Shown here in pieces: positions 9,232 to 18,225 of a stretch of 64,000 bases of DNA; position 1 is the first letter of the stretch; each line of letters opens with the position of its first letter. Under the pieces are notes generated by a model, which worked only from the letters and a program-made list of their open reading frames with translations, was not told the origin of the DNA and made no database searches. The position numbers and the translations under genes are program-made. Origin of the DNA: Raskinella chloraquaticus (SeqCode) (GTDB taxonomy: Bacteria > Pseudomonadota > Alphaproteobacteria > Rhizobiales > UBA4765); NCBI GenBank assembly GCA_002365175.1, contig DEZK01000012.1:124001-188000 (forward strand), read 5' to 3'.

Positions 9232-10830
9232 TCAGCCGAGCAATTTATAGGCCGGAACGGTGAGGAAGCTTTCGAAACTGTCGGCCATCGTCAGCTCACG
9301 AAAGAGGCGGATCGCCTCGGGAAAGCGCCCGGCATCATAGGCCACTGGCGTCAGGGCGTGGCGCAACTGCGTCATTTCATCGCGCAGGAGATCAAGAAAG
9401 AGGGCAATCGTCACCTGACGCCCGTCATCCAGCATCGCCTGATGCTGGAGCTGCTGCCAGATCTGGGCGCGCGAGATTTCGGCGGTGGCGGCATCTTCCA
9501 TCAGGTTATAGAGCGGGACGGCGCCGCGACCGCGCAGCCAGCCCTCGATGTACTGCACACCGACGCGGATATTCTCGCGCAGACCCGCTTCAGTGCGGGT
9601 GCCGTGCGGCACGCGAAGCAAATCCTCCGGTCTGACCCGCACGTCAGCGCGCAGATTAGCAAGTTGGTTGGCCTCAGGCAGCATGCGGTCGAAGACTTCA
9701 GCTGCAACCGGCACCAGATCGGGATGGGCGACCCAGGTACCGTCATGACCCTCGCGCACTTCGCGCTCCTTGTCGGCCTTGACCGTCGCGAACGCCTCAT
9801 CATTGGCCGATTTGTCATTTTTCACAGGGATCTGCGCTGCCATGCCACCCATCGCAAAGGCACCGCGGCGATGGCAGGTCTTGACCAGCAGCGCCGCATA
9901 GGCGCCAAGAAAATCCTTGCCCATCACCACCTGATTGCGATCAGGCATGAGGAAGGACGGGTTCTTCGACAGTTTTTTGATAAAGGAAAAGATGTAGTCC
10001 CAGCGCCCGCAATTGAGCCCGACGATATGGTCGCGCATTTCGTAGAGGATCTCATCCATCTCGAAGGCGGCGGGCAGGGTTTCAACGAGGACGGTCGCCT
10101 TGATCGTGCCCGGCTTCATCCCCAGCATCTGCTGGGCCCGCACGAATACCGCGTTCCATAACCGCGCTTCGTGATGGCTCTCAAGCTTCGGCAGATAGAA
10201 ATAGGGCGCGGTGCCGTGGCGGCTGATTGCCTGGTGATTGAGAAAAAGATAGAGGCCAAAATCAAAGAAAGCGCCGGCGATGGGAACGCCATCCACTGTC
10301 ATATGCGCTTCCATCAAATGCCAGCCGCGCGGGCGGACAATGAGAACGGCGACGCGCTCCTTCAGCCTGTAAGCCTTGCCACTCAAAGGGTCAGTGAAGG
10401 CGAGGCTGCCTGCCCAGCGATCCTTCAGGTTGATCTGGCCGTCGATGTTGTTTGACCAGGACGGCGCGTTGGCGTCCTCGAAATCAGCCATGAACACCTT
10501 GGCGCCCGAATTGAGCGCGTTGATGACCATCTTGCGGTCGACCGGGCCGGTGATCTCGACGCGGCGATCCTGCAGATCGGCGGGAATTGACGCCACTTTC
10601 CAGTCATCCTCGCGGATGTCGCGGGTCTCATGCAGGAAAATCGGCAGTTCGCCCATGTCAAACCGGCGCTGGCGATCGTCGCGGGCTTTCATCAGCGCCC
10701 GCCGCTCGCCCTCGAAGGTGCGGTGGAGATCAGCCAGAAAGGCGAGCGCCTCGGTCGTCAGAACCTCGTCGTAGCGCGGACCGATGGGGCCCAGAATACT
10801 TACTCCAAGCGGGGTGGCGACGGCGGTCAT
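9232..10830 (-). CDS. aceB: Malate synthase A
   Basis: Condenses glyoxylate with acetyl-CoA to give malate. At 532 residues it matches the length of the A isoform (E. coli AceB 533) rather than the ~720-residue G isoform. Visible family segments: VFMADFEDANAPSW, RPRGWHLMEAH, PKLESHHEARLW, GLNCGRWDYIFSFIKK and DGTWVAHPDLVP. The start at 10830 has AAGGAG nine bases upstream; a reading from 10953 would add 41 arginine-rich residues unlike the family. It is 131 bp downstream of glcF on the same strand, so glyoxylate made by glycolate oxidase can feed directly into it. Confidence 0.95.
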   Translation of the reverse strand: MTAVATPLGVSILGPIGPRYDEVLTTEALAFLADLHRTFEGERRALMKARDDRQRRFDMGELPIFLHETRDIREDDWKVASIPADLQDRRVEITGPVDRKMVINALNSGAKVFMADFEDANAPSWSNNIDGQINLKDRWAGSLAFTDPLSGKAYRLKERVAVLIVRPRGWHLMEAHMTVDGVPIAGAFFDFGLYLFLNHQAISRHGTAPYFYLPKLESHHEARLWNAVFVRAQQMLGMKPGTIKATVLVETLPAAFEMDEILYEMRDHIVGLNCGRWDYIFSFIKKLSKNPSFLMPDRNQVVMGKDFLGAYAALLVKTCHRRGAFAMGGMAAQIPVKNDKSANDEAFATVKADKEREVREGHDGTWVAHPDLVPVAAEVFDRMLPEANQLANLRADVRVRPEDLLRVPHGTRTEAGLRENIRVGVQYIEGWLRGRGAVPLYNLMEDAATAEISRAQIWQQLQHQAMLDDGRQVTIALFLDLLRDEMTQLRHALTPVAYDAGRFPEAIRLFRELTMADSFESFLTVPAYKLLG

Positions 10831-10961
10831 GGAGAGAGGCTCCTTACTGCGCACAGTCCCGGGTTTGCCTGTGGCGCCCCCGACGGCGATACCTGGCATG
10901 CCAATACGTCTTTGCCAGGTTCGCCGCAAGCATTGCAAAACTCTCTTCCGCAAAATCCCCG

Positions 10962-12296
10962 TCAGCCGTGCTGAGCCAAGAGCGCATTTTTCATCAGCTT
11001 GCGCGGCAAGGGGCCGCCGCTCGCCCAGTCGAGCAGTTCCACGGTGTGGAGAACCGGCACGCCGACGGCGCCCGCCAGCTGCGTCATGCAGCCGATATTG
11101 CCGGTGGCCACCACACTTGGCGTCACCTTGGCAATATTGGCGGCCTTGCGCTCACGCAAACGTCCGGCGATTTCAGGTTGAAGAATATTGTAAACGCCGG
11201 CTGAGCCGCAGCAGATATGCCCCTCGGGCACCTCCTTGACGACAAAGCCTGCCTTGCGCAGCAAGCCCTGCGCCGTGGTTTTGATCTGCTGGCCGTGCTG
11301 CATCGAGCACGCCGAATGATAGGCGACCACCAGCCGGGAAGGCATGGTGGGGGGCTGTACATCAAGCGTCAGCACATATTCGGAGACATCGCGGGTGATG
11401 GCCGCCACGCGCGCCGCCTTTTGCGCATAGGCATTATCATCACGGAACATGAAGCCGTAATCCTTCACCGTCGTGCCGCACCCCGAAGCGGTGATGAGGA
11501 TGGCATCGAGGCCTTGTCCGTCCATCTCGCTGATCCATGCATCGATGTTGCGTCGCGCCTGGTCATGTGAGGCCTCCTGCTTGCCCATGTGATGAACGAG
11601 CGCGCCGCAGCACCCCTCGCCTTCAGCAAATACCACTTCAATGCCATGACGGGTGAGGAGGCGCACAGCCGCCTCATTGATTTCGGGCGCCAACACCCCC
11701 TGGGCACAGCCGCGCAGCATGGCAACCCGCCCCTGAGGCGGGCCTTCGGGAACGATCGTCACCGGCTCGCTATAGGGCGAGCGCATCGGCACCGTGTCGG
11801 GCGCGAGCGCCAACATGGCAACGGTGCGTTTTGCCCACTGGAACGGCAGGGCAGCGAGAAGCGGGCTCGTCACCCTTGCCAGCCTTGCGGCAAAGAGCGA
11901 CAGGCGGAAGAGTTCGGGGCGGGGCAGAACCGTCGCCAGAACGGCGCGCATCAAGCGGTCAGCGAAGGGGCGCGGGAGCGTCTCTTCGATGTGCTTTCGC
12001 GCATGGTCGACGAGATGCATGTAATGGACGCCCGACGGGCAGGTCGACATGCAGGACAGGCAGGAGAGGCAACGATCGACATGGCGTGCCACCTCGACCG
12101 TCGCCTTCTTGCCGTTCTCCAGCATATCCTTGATGAGGTAGATGCGCCCGCGCGGGCTGTCGAGTTCATCGCCCAGCAGCAGATAGGTCGGACAGGTGGC
12201 GGTGCAGAAGCCGCAATGAACGCAGGTGCGCAGGATCTTTTCGGATTCGCGTGTGTCGGAATCGGCCAGCTGGGCGAGCGAGAATGACGTCTGCAT
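10962..12296 (-). CDS. glcF: Glycolate oxidase iron-sulfur subunit
   Basis: A 444-residue electron-transfer subunit. Two N-terminal 4Fe-4S motifs are intact: Cys25, 28, 31 and 35 and Cys76, 79, 82 and 86. Two CCG-type domains follow (GEGCCGALVHHMG and GHICCGSAGVYN). It passes electrons from the FAD subunit GlcD towards the quinone pool at the membrane. It starts 2 bases after glcE stops, in the order glcD-glcE-glcF. Confidence 0.95.
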   Translation of the reverse strand: MQTSFSLAQLADSDTRESEKILRTCVHCGFCTATCPTYLLLGDELDSPRGRIYLIKDMLENGKKATVEVARHVDRCLSCLSCMSTCPSGVHYMHLVDHARKHIEETLPRPFADRLMRAVLATVLPRPELFRLSLFAARLARVTSPLLAALPFQWAKRTVAMLALAPDTVPMRSPYSEPVTIVPEGPPQGRVAMLRGCAQGVLAPEINEAAVRLLTRHGIEVVFAEGEGCCGALVHHMGKQEASHDQARRNIDAWISEMDGQGLDAILITASGCGTTVKDYGFMFRDDNAYAQKAARVAAITRDVSEYVLTLDVQPPTMPSRLVVAYHSACSMQHGQQIKTTAQGLLRKAGFVVKEVPEGHICCGSAGVYNILQPEIAGRLRERKAANIAKVTPSVVATGNIGCMTQLAGAVGVPVLHTVELLDWASGGPLPRKLMKNALLAQHG

Positions 12297-12298
12297 GA

Positions 12299-13477
12299 TT
12301 ATATCCCCGCATACATGCGGCCGGGATTGAGAATACCCGCCGGATCGAAGGCCTGCTTCAGGCCGCGCGCCAGTTTTTCAACCGCCGTCGCCTGAGGCTC
12401 GAATGGAGCGACGCGGCGGCGCAGGGCTTCACCAGCGCGGATGAGTGTCGCGTGGCCGCCACCGGCTTTTGCTGCCGTGCGGACTGCCGTCATATCATCG
12501 CCCGCCGCATGCGACAGCCAGACCAGGCCGCCCGCCCAATCATACAGAACGCTTACGTCCATCATCGCCCGCAGGGAATTGACCAGGGCGGCGCTGCGGC
12601 TTGGCGGCAGCTGCAGGCGCCAGACGACATGGTCAGCAGGCCCGATGATGGACCGCGCCTCGCCGATCTCGCGCCACAGCACCTGGCTTGGCGCCGTATC
12701 GAGGCGCTGCGGCTGTCCGTATTCAGCGAGATCCTCAATCAGGCGCCCGGCGCGATAGGTGATCGAAGCGTCGAACCCTTCAAGCCTCAGGCAGGTGCGC
12801 GCGTGATTCCCCTCAGCGATATGCGCGGCGGCGGTGACTTCAAAGGGCGAGGCGACGGCCGCACTCATCAACGCCACCGCCCTGTCGCAACTCAACCCCT
12901 CGTAGACCAGCGTCAGGGTCGCGTGAGCGCGCGGCAGAACCTTGAAGGTGATTTCGGTGAGGACGCCCAGCGTGCCATAGGCCCCGGCCATGGCCCGACC
13001 GATATCATAGCCGGTGACGTTCTTCATCACCCGCCCGCCCGAGACGATCTCCTCGCCGCGGCCATTGACGAATTTGCAACCGATGATCGCATCACGACAG
13101 GCACCGACATGCAGACGGCGCGGGCCGGAGAGATTGGTAGCCACCATGCCGCCGATGGTAGGCTCCCCCGTACTTGCCAGCAGCGGGCGATAATCCGCCG
13201 GCTCGAAAGGCAGCATCTGACCTTGTTGCGCCAGAAGATCGGTGACGTGTTGCAGCGGCGTGCCGGCCCGGGCACTGACCACAAGTTCGGCCGGCTCATA
13301 AAGCGTGACGCCGGAAAGCCCGCTCACATCAACTGTGATTGCCGCGTCAGTCGGGCGGCCAAGCGCCCGCTTGCTGCCCCCGCCGATGATCTCGATTGCC
13401 TGACGCCTTGCCGCAGCGTCGCGAACGATCGATGCCACTTCAAGCGAATTTTGTGGCGCGAGAGACGATACGCTCAT
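12299..13477 (-). CDS. glcE: Glycolate oxidase FAD-binding subunit
   Basis: A 392-residue accessory subunit with a single FAD_binding_4 domain in the N-terminal half (GGGSKRALG near residue 32, STGEPTIGGMVATNLSG, GYDIGRAMAGAYGTLGVLTE). It lacks the C-terminal oxidase domain of GlcD. It overlaps the end of glcD by 4 bases, so the two are translationally coupled. Confidence 0.94.
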   Translation of the reverse strand: MSVSSLAPQNSLEVASIVRDAAARRQAIEIIGGGSKRALGRPTDAAITVDVSGLSGVTLYEPAELVVSARAGTPLQHVTDLLAQQGQMLPFEPADYRPLLASTGEPTIGGMVATNLSGPRRLHVGACRDAIIGCKFVNGRGEEIVSGGRVMKNVTGYDIGRAMAGAYGTLGVLTEITFKVLPRAHATLTLVYEGLSCDRAVALMSAAVASPFEVTAAAHIAEGNHARTCLRLEGFDASITYRAGRLIEDLAEYGQPQRLDTAPSQVLWREIGEARSIIGPADHVVWRLQLPPSRSAALVNSLRAMMDVSVLYDWAGGLVWLSHAAGDDMTAVRTAAKAGGGHATLIRAGEALRRRVAPFEPQATAVEKLARGLKQAFDPAGILNPGRMYAGI

Positions 13478-14925
13478 GCGGCGCGACCAAGCGGAAGAGG
13501 GTGGAGGTTCAGCGGAAATACCTTCGCCGGATTAAGCAGCCAATCGGGGTCGAAGAGCAATTTCACCCGGATCTGCTGGTCAAGATCGACAGAAGTGAAC
13601 TGCTTTTCCATCAGATCGCGCTTCTCGATGCCAACGCCGTGCTCGCCGGTAAGACAGCCGCCGACCTCAACGCACAGTTCAAGGATCTCATTGCCTGCCT
13701 GCTCGGCTCTCTCCAGTTCGTCATCATCATTGGCATTAAACAGAATGAGCGGGTGGAGGTTGCCATCACCGGCATGAAAGACGTTGGCGACCCTGAGGCG
13801 GTGATGGGCGACAATCTCGCCGATGCGATTCAGCACATAGGGTAATTGGCCGGTGGGAATCGTGCCATCCATGCACAGATAATCGGCAATGCGGCCGGTG
13901 GCGCCAAAGGCCGATTTGCGGCCCTTCCAGATGGCGGCGCTCTCCGCCTCAGACTTTGATACTTTGACGATCCGCGCCCCGTGCTCACGCGCCACCTTTT
14001 CGATATGCGTGAGCAGAACGTCGATCTCGGCATCCGCGCCCTCAACCTCGACGATGAGCATCGCGGCAACATCGAGCGGATAGCCGGCATGAGCAAAATC
14101 CTCACAGATCCTGATGGCGGTCTGGTCCATATACTCGATTGCGACCGGAATGATCCCCGAGGCGATGATGGCGGCGACACAGGCGCCGGCATCCTCCACC
14201 TTGTCAAAGCCAAGCAGGCAGGGGCGCGCCCCTTCGGCTGCGCGCAAGATGCGCAGGGTTGCCTCGGTGACGATACCGAACTGGCCCTCCGACCCGATGA
14301 TGAGGCTCAGCCAGTCATAGCCTGGCTGGTCGAACGTCTCGCCACCGAAATCGACAATGGTACCATCCAGCAGCACCATGCGCACGCCCAGGATGTTGTT
14401 GGTGGTGACGCCGTATTTGAGACAATGCGCGCCGCCTGAATTCATGGCGATGTTGCCGGCAATCGTGCAGGCGAGCTGCGAGGAGGGGTCGGGCGCGTAG
14501 AAGAAACCATCGGGCGAAATATGGGTGGTTACCGCCAGATTGGTGATGCCGCTCTGGACCCGCGCCGTGCGGTTGGCGAAATCGACGTCCAGCACCTTGT
14601 TCAGCCGCCCGACACCCACCACCACCGCGTCTTCCTGCGGCAGGGCGCCGCCCGAGAGCGAGGTACCGGCACCGCGCGGAATGATCTTCACCCGCTCGCG
14701 TGACAGGAACGACAATATGGCCGCGACTTCCTCGGTCGAGCCCGGCAGTACAACCGCCAGCGGCAGGCGGCGATAGGCGGTCAGCGCATCGGTCTCATAG
14801 GGCCGGCGCTCATCCTCTTCGGTGATCACCCATTGCGCGGGCACACGCTCCTGCAAGCCGGCAATAATGCGCTCGCGCTTGGCCAGGATAAGCGGATCAG
14901 GCTGTGGCATGGCGATCTGGGTCAT
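13474..14925 (-). CDS. glcD: Glycolate oxidase catalytic FAD subunit
   Basis: A 483-residue flavoprotein that oxidises glycolate (or D-lactate) to glyoxylate. The FAD_binding_4 domain includes IIPRGAGTSLSGGALP and the FAD-oxidase C-terminal domain includes NVFHAGDGNLHPL and LTGEHGVGIEKRDLM. The start at 14925 is preceded by GAGGAC at a good distance; a reading from 14979 adds 18 unrelated residues. First gene of glcDEF, followed by aceB: together a glycolate-to-malate pathway. The acyl-CoA dehydrogenase gene diverges from it. Confidence 0.94.
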   Translation of the reverse strand: MTQIAMPQPDPLILAKRERIIAGLQERVPAQWVITEEDERRPYETDALTAYRRLPLAVVLPGSTEEVAAILSFLSRERVKIIPRGAGTSLSGGALPQEDAVVVGVGRLNKVLDVDFANRTARVQSGITNLAVTTHISPDGFFYAPDPSSQLACTIAGNIAMNSGGAHCLKYGVTTNNILGVRMVLLDGTIVDFGGETFDQPGYDWLSLIIGSEGQFGIVTEATLRILRAAEGARPCLLGFDKVEDAGACVAAIIASGIIPVAIEYMDQTAIRICEDFAHAGYPLDVAAMLIVEVEGADAEIDVLLTHIEKVAREHGARIVKVSKSEAESAAIWKGRKSAFGATGRIADYLCMDGTIPTGQLPYVLNRIGEIVAHHRLRVANVFHAGDGNLHPLILFNANDDDELERAEQAGNEILELCVEVGGCLTGEHGVGIEKRDLMEKQFTSVDLDQQIRVKLLFDPDWLLNPAKVFPLNLHPLPLGRAA

Positions 14926-15053
14926 GGATGTCCTCGCGGGAATGGGATTGGCGGCTGACACCAGACCCCTAGGCGACAAAGCGCTGCTCAGCCTATGCTC
15001 AAAACCGGATCAGGAGCAACCTCAACCGGGTTGTGCAAAGCAGGAAGAGTGCG

Positions 15054-16220
15054 GTGACAGAATTGCTATCGGGACTGAGCGAGATGCAGATCATGGTGCG
15101 CGACACGGCGCGCCGCATCGCCAATGAGCGCCTGGCGCCTTTGGCCGAGCGCCTCGACCTTGGCGAGGGGCGGGAGGGAATGCTCGCCAACCTGAAACTC
15201 CTGGCCGAAAACGGCTTCATGGGGCTTGCGGTCACCAGTGACTATGGCGGCAGCGAGGCGGGAACGGTCGCTTTCGCGCTGGCGATCGAAGAGCTGGGAT
15301 ATGCGTGCGCCGCGACCGCTGTCACCACTTCGGTGACCAACATGGTGGCGGAAGTCATCCAGACGGTCGGCTCGCCAGAACAGCGCCAGCGCTATTTGCC
15401 GCAACTGACAAGTGGCGCCTGTTCCGCCGGCGCCTTCTGCCTGACCGAAGCAGGCGCTGGTTCCGATCCGGCGGGGTTGCGGACGAAAGCGCGGCGCGAT
15501 GGCAATCATTTTGTTCTGGACGGCGAGAAACTCTATATCACCTCGGCTGAATATGCCGGCGTGTTTGTGGTGTGGGCGGTAACCGACCCCAACGCTCCCA
15601 AAGGCAAGGGCGTGTCGTGTTTTCTGGTGGAGGCCGGTACGCCGGGGCTTGTGATCGGCAAGGCTGAACACAAGACGGGCCAGGCCGGCTCATCAACCAA
15701 TCCGGTGACTTTTGACCAATGCCGGGTGCCGGCAAGCGCCATGATGGGCAAGGAGAATGACGGCTTCCGGGTGGCGGTGGCGGAACTCGCCGGCGGGCGC
15801 ATCGGGGTGGCGGCGCTGGCACTGGGGATTGCGCGCGCTGCCATGGACAAGGCCAAGGCCTATCTCCTGGAGCGGGAGCAATTCGGCAAGAAACTTGCTG
15901 AATTCCAAGGCCTGCAATGGATGGTGGCTGACCGCGAAGTTGATCTTGCCGCCTCCCGCCTCCTCATTCTGGATGCAGCGCGGCTGAAGGAGGCGAAGCT
16001 CCCCTTTGCCAAGGCCGCCTCAATCGCCAAGCTTTTTTCATCAGAAGCAGCGGGTCGTGCCACCGACACGGCGGTGCAGATGTTCGGAGGGGCGGGTTAT
16101 CTGCGCTCCTCGCCCGTCGAGCGCCATGCCAGGGACGCCCGCATCACCCGCATCTATGAGGGAACATCCGAAATCCAGCGCCTCATCATTGCGCGTGAGA
16201 CGCTGCGCGAGATGGCGTGA
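15054..16220 (+). CDS. Acyl-CoA dehydrogenase
   Basis: A 388-residue FAD enzyme that introduces a trans-2 double bond in acyl-CoA and passes electrons to ETF. Family segments: LTEAGAGSDPAGL (FAD and substrate binding), YITSAEYAGVF, REQFGKKLAEFQ and IYEGTSEIQRLII, with the likely catalytic Glu near residue 368. The GTG at 15054 is chosen because AGGAAGAG lies just upstream; an earlier GTG at 15033 is possible. Substrate chain length cannot be read from sequence; short- or branched-chain types look alike. Transcribed divergently from glcDEF. Confidence 0.93.
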   Translation: MTELLSGLSEMQIMVRDTARRIANERLAPLAERLDLGEGREGMLANLKLLAENGFMGLAVTSDYGGSEAGTVAFALAIEELGYACAATAVTTSVTNMVAEVIQTVGSPEQRQRYLPQLTSGACSAGAFCLTEAGAGSDPAGLRTKARRDGNHFVLDGEKLYITSAEYAGVFVVWAVTDPNAPKGKGVSCFLVEAGTPGLVIGKAEHKTGQAGSSTNPVTFDQCRVPASAMMGKENDGFRVAVAELAGGRIGVAALALGIARAAMDKAKAYLLEREQFGKKLAEFQGLQWMVADREVDLAASRLLILDAARLKEAKLPFAKAASIAKLFSSEAAGRATDTAVQMFGGAGYLRSSPVERHARDARITRIYEGTSEIQRLIIARETLREMA

Positions 16221-16341
16221 TTGTAGGGAGACAGGCCGTCATGTGGCCATCCGGCTGGCCATATCAATGCGAATAAAACGCAATTTTTGATGCCATCTGG
16301 CACATAACCAGCGCGAGCAACGCGGCGCGCTGGCATTTCGC

Positions 16342-16509
16342 TCATTTATTGACAGTCTTATTATTTAATAATAGCAATTCTACCATAATCATATCGAGTA
16401 AATATTCTACGACAACCAATTCTTTTTCTTTTACATCTTTTCTTATTTTTACAATATCATTTAATAATTTGTTTTCATATATTATTTTGTCACTTTTATC
16501 GTTGTCCAT
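16342..16509 (-). CDS. Small AT-rich ORF downstream of luxI (55 residues)
   Basis: I do not recognise this protein. It starts MDNDKSDKIIYENK, is rich in Lys, Glu, Asp, Leu and Val, and its C-terminal half would form an amphipathic to hydrophobic helix (VVVEYLLDMIMVELLLL). The ATG at 16509 is preceded by GAGGGGG at a good distance, the main reason for calling it; an ATG at 16524 is the alternative. Base composition is very AT-rich, like luxI but unlike the chromosome around. It lies 100 bp downstream of luxI on the same strand, so it may be co-transcribed. A role in quorum sensing is a guess from position only. Confidence 0.5.
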   Translation of the reverse strand: MDNDKSDKIIYENKLLNDIVKIRKDVKEKELVVVEYLLDMIMVELLLLNNKTVNK

Positions 16510-16609
16510 TATATGCCCCCTCATTCGCTTATTATATATTTTTATTATTGTATATTAATAAATTATTATCTACTTTTATATGAAATTTTAATTCATTGTA
16601 TTTTTCTTG

Positions 16610-17137
16610 TTAAATATTAACCATAACCGCTATGATTTCCATATTATCGTGCATCATTGGCTCCCCTAATGGAATGACATCCCAGCCCAGTTCAAGAAAT
16701 CTTGGAATCCACCACGTTTCCATTACAATAGTAATTGTATTAAAACCTTCATTAAGGCAATATTCCAATACACCGGCATACATTTTTTTTAAATTAAATA
16801 CGCTTCTTTTTTCGGGAACAATAAATATCCTCGTCCATTCAACGATATCGTGCCCGCGCTGCACGCCACGAACATTTGCCAGAAATGCAAACACTTCGCT
16901 CATCAAATGTGGTTTTATTGTAGGCACGAAACGTGAGCCGCCAATGACACGATTATCTTCCAGCATCAGAAGATAGGTCGCATCATCATTGTCGAATTGA
17001 TCAATCTCTCGGCCATCCGGCCGATCCAGATCCATCCATTTTCTTTGTTTTACATAAATATCATGACGAATATGGAATTGTTCTTCCATTTGCTCTTGAT
17101 AAATCGCGCGATTGGCTTTGGTAACCACATGGATCAT
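16610..17137 (-). CDS. Acyl-homoserine-lactone synthase, LuxI family
   Basis: Makes an AHL autoinducer from S-adenosylmethionine and an acyl donor. The conserved LuxI residues are present: Arg24, Trp34, Asp46, Asp49, Arg69, Glu100 and Arg103; the usual Phe28 is Tyr. The block IRHDIYVKQRKW, then DRPDGREIDQFD, resembles, from memory, the RpaI/BjaI/BraI group of rhizobia and Rhodopseudomonas, some of which use acyl- or aryl-CoA. At 175 residues it is shorter at the C-terminus than those. The start at 17137 has GAGGAGAGA just upstream; a GTG at 17167 is less likely. GC is about 38% in 180 bases counted inside it, far below its neighbours, pointing to transfer. Confidence 0.93.
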   Translation of the reverse strand: MIHVVTKANRAIYQEQMEEQFHIRHDIYVKQRKWMDLDRPDGREIDQFDNDDATYLLMLEDNRVIGGSRFVPTIKPHLMSEVFAFLANVRGVQRGHDIVEWTRIFIVPEKRSVFNLKKMYAGVLEYCLNEGFNTITIVMETWWIPRFLELGWDVIPLGEPMMHDNMEIIAVMVNI

Positions 17138-17182
17138 TGCTCTCTCCTCTGGGCTGGAGGAGATCACAAACGATCAATCGCG

Positions 17183-17249
17183 ACTGTTCCGAAAAATGGG
17201 ATCAGATCATCAAAAACAGTTACTTTTTATAATAATGATACTGTTCAGT
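17183..17249. promoter_or_regulatory. Candidate LuxR-binding region upstream of luxI
   Basis: The luxR-luxI gap holds three copies of ACTGTT in 67 bases: 17183-17188 and 17240-17245 on the plus strand and 17215-17220 on the minus strand. The last forms ACTGTTCAGT (17240-17249), whose 4-bp outer arms ACTG/CAGT are palindromic. None matches a textbook 18-20 bp lux box, so the assignment is tentative. Confidence 0.3.
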
Positions 17250-17283
17250 CGAATTAATATATAAAATAGATTATTTTTCAATA

Positions 17284-17308
17284 TTCAAAAATAATTGTAA
17301 TTTTTGAA
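17284..17308. repeat. AT-rich inverted repeat after luxR
   Basis: TTCAAAAAT (17284-17292) and ATTTTTGAA (17300-17308) are perfect reverse complements around a 7-base loop, 12 bases beyond the luxR stop. It may be a weak terminator or part of the luxI promoter; no clear T-run follows on the minus strand. Confidence 0.35.
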
Positions 17309-17319
17309 AATGAATTGAC

Positions 17320-18054
17320 TCAACAAATATTAATTTCACCACTTTTATACGCCTCAATCACTGTGCGCATTCGCCCTTTTGTATTTAATTTTATCGATGC
17401 GCGCTTGATATACATCTCGACACAATCGGTCGATATGCCGATTTTATCTCCAATCTCTTGTGCGCTCATGCCCAGTGACGTCCAGGATAAAACTTCGCGT
17501 TCACGGACAGACAGAGGCTTGCTTTTCTTTTTGATGCTTCCAAAACTGACGGCTCGCGAATGAACAAACATCGCGACAAGACCAAGGCAGGACAGGGCCT
17601 TGAACGATGAATCGGGCTGGGAGCCGGCAACTGTGACGGCGGCCTGAAATCCATCCAGACTATGCACGGGCACACAGATTCCCTGTCGCATGCCGAAAGA
17701 TGCCGCCAGATCCATGATCTGTTGTTGCGGTTTTTCGCGTCCAGGCTGAAATGGCGCCTCCGTCCAGCGGAATGCGTTGACCGAGTGAACCGCATGCTGG
17801 GCGCAGGGATCAATATCGATGAAATTTTCTTTCAGATACAAGCGGTACCATTCCGGCTTCCAGCCATTCAAAATAATGCAAGAGGACAAATCGTGCCCCT
17901 CGGGTGGTATGCCGGTTATCAGCCAGGACGAGTACCCAAATCCATCGAGAAATGTTGTGAATTCACCGAGGAGCGCTTCGCGGGAGTTTATGTTTTTAAG
18001 GTGATCGATAAAGCCTAACGCCTCTTCGCCGTATTTGTATAAGGAAGCTGTCAT
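17320..18054 (-). CDS. LuxR-family AHL-responsive transcription regulator
   Basis: A 244-residue regulator: autoinducer-binding domain at about 20-165, short linker, LuxR helix-turn-helix at about 180-240. The residues that bind AHL in TraR are conserved at matching spacing: Trp69, Tyr73, Asp82, Pro83, Trp97 and Gly125. The HTH keeps Glu185, Leu189 and Gly195. It lies directly upstream of luxI on the same strand (182 bp apart), the usual cognate arrangement. Its GC is intermediate between luxI and the chromosome. It probably controls luxI and other genes once the signal accumulates. Confidence 0.94.
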   Translation of the reverse strand: MTASLYKYGEEALGFIDHLKNINSREALLGEFTTFLDGFGYSSWLITGIPPEGHDLSSCIILNGWKPEWYRLYLKENFIDIDPCAQHAVHSVNAFRWTEAPFQPGREKPQQQIMDLAASFGMRQGICVPVHSLDGFQAAVTVAGSQPDSSFKALSCLGLVAMFVHSRAVSFGSIKKKSKPLSVREREVLSWTSLGMSAQEIGDKIGISTDCVEMYIKRASIKLNTKGRMRTVIEAYKSGEINIC

Positions 18055-18206
18055 CGGTTATCGCCCCACGAACTGTCTGAGGTTTGATAATGAAGATAGG
18101 TGTTTCAATCAAGATATGAAGCTTTTTTTGTCAGACTTATTCAATTTTTCGTGCGCGTGACTGCGACCAGAACGGGAATTGTTGAGTCTTTTTCGCTTAT
18201 TAAATG

Positions 18207-18225
18207 ACATCAATAAAATTGATGT
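18207..18225. repeat. 8-bp inverted repeat upstream of luxR
   Basis: ACATCAAT (18207-18214) and ATTGATGT (18218-18225) are perfect reverse complements separated by AAA. The site is about 150 bp upstream of luxR and 36 bp beyond the stop of the outer-membrane protein gene. It could be an operator for luxR or a hairpin at the end of the upstream transcript. Confidence 0.3.

Noticed and set aside
9100..10161. 353-codon open frame on the plus strand opposite malate synthase
   Set aside because: It is fully antisense to a clearly homologous aceB, has no ribosome site and no family likeness; long antisense frames are expected at this GC content.
12452..13777. 441-codon open frame on the plus strand opposite glcE/glcD
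   Set aside because: Antisense shadow of glcE and glcD, with no recognisable protein features.
16349..16558. 69-codon open frame on the plus strand over the small ORF
   Set aside because: Ser/Ile/Phe-rich product of AT-rich sequence with no ribosome site; the minus-strand ORF has one.
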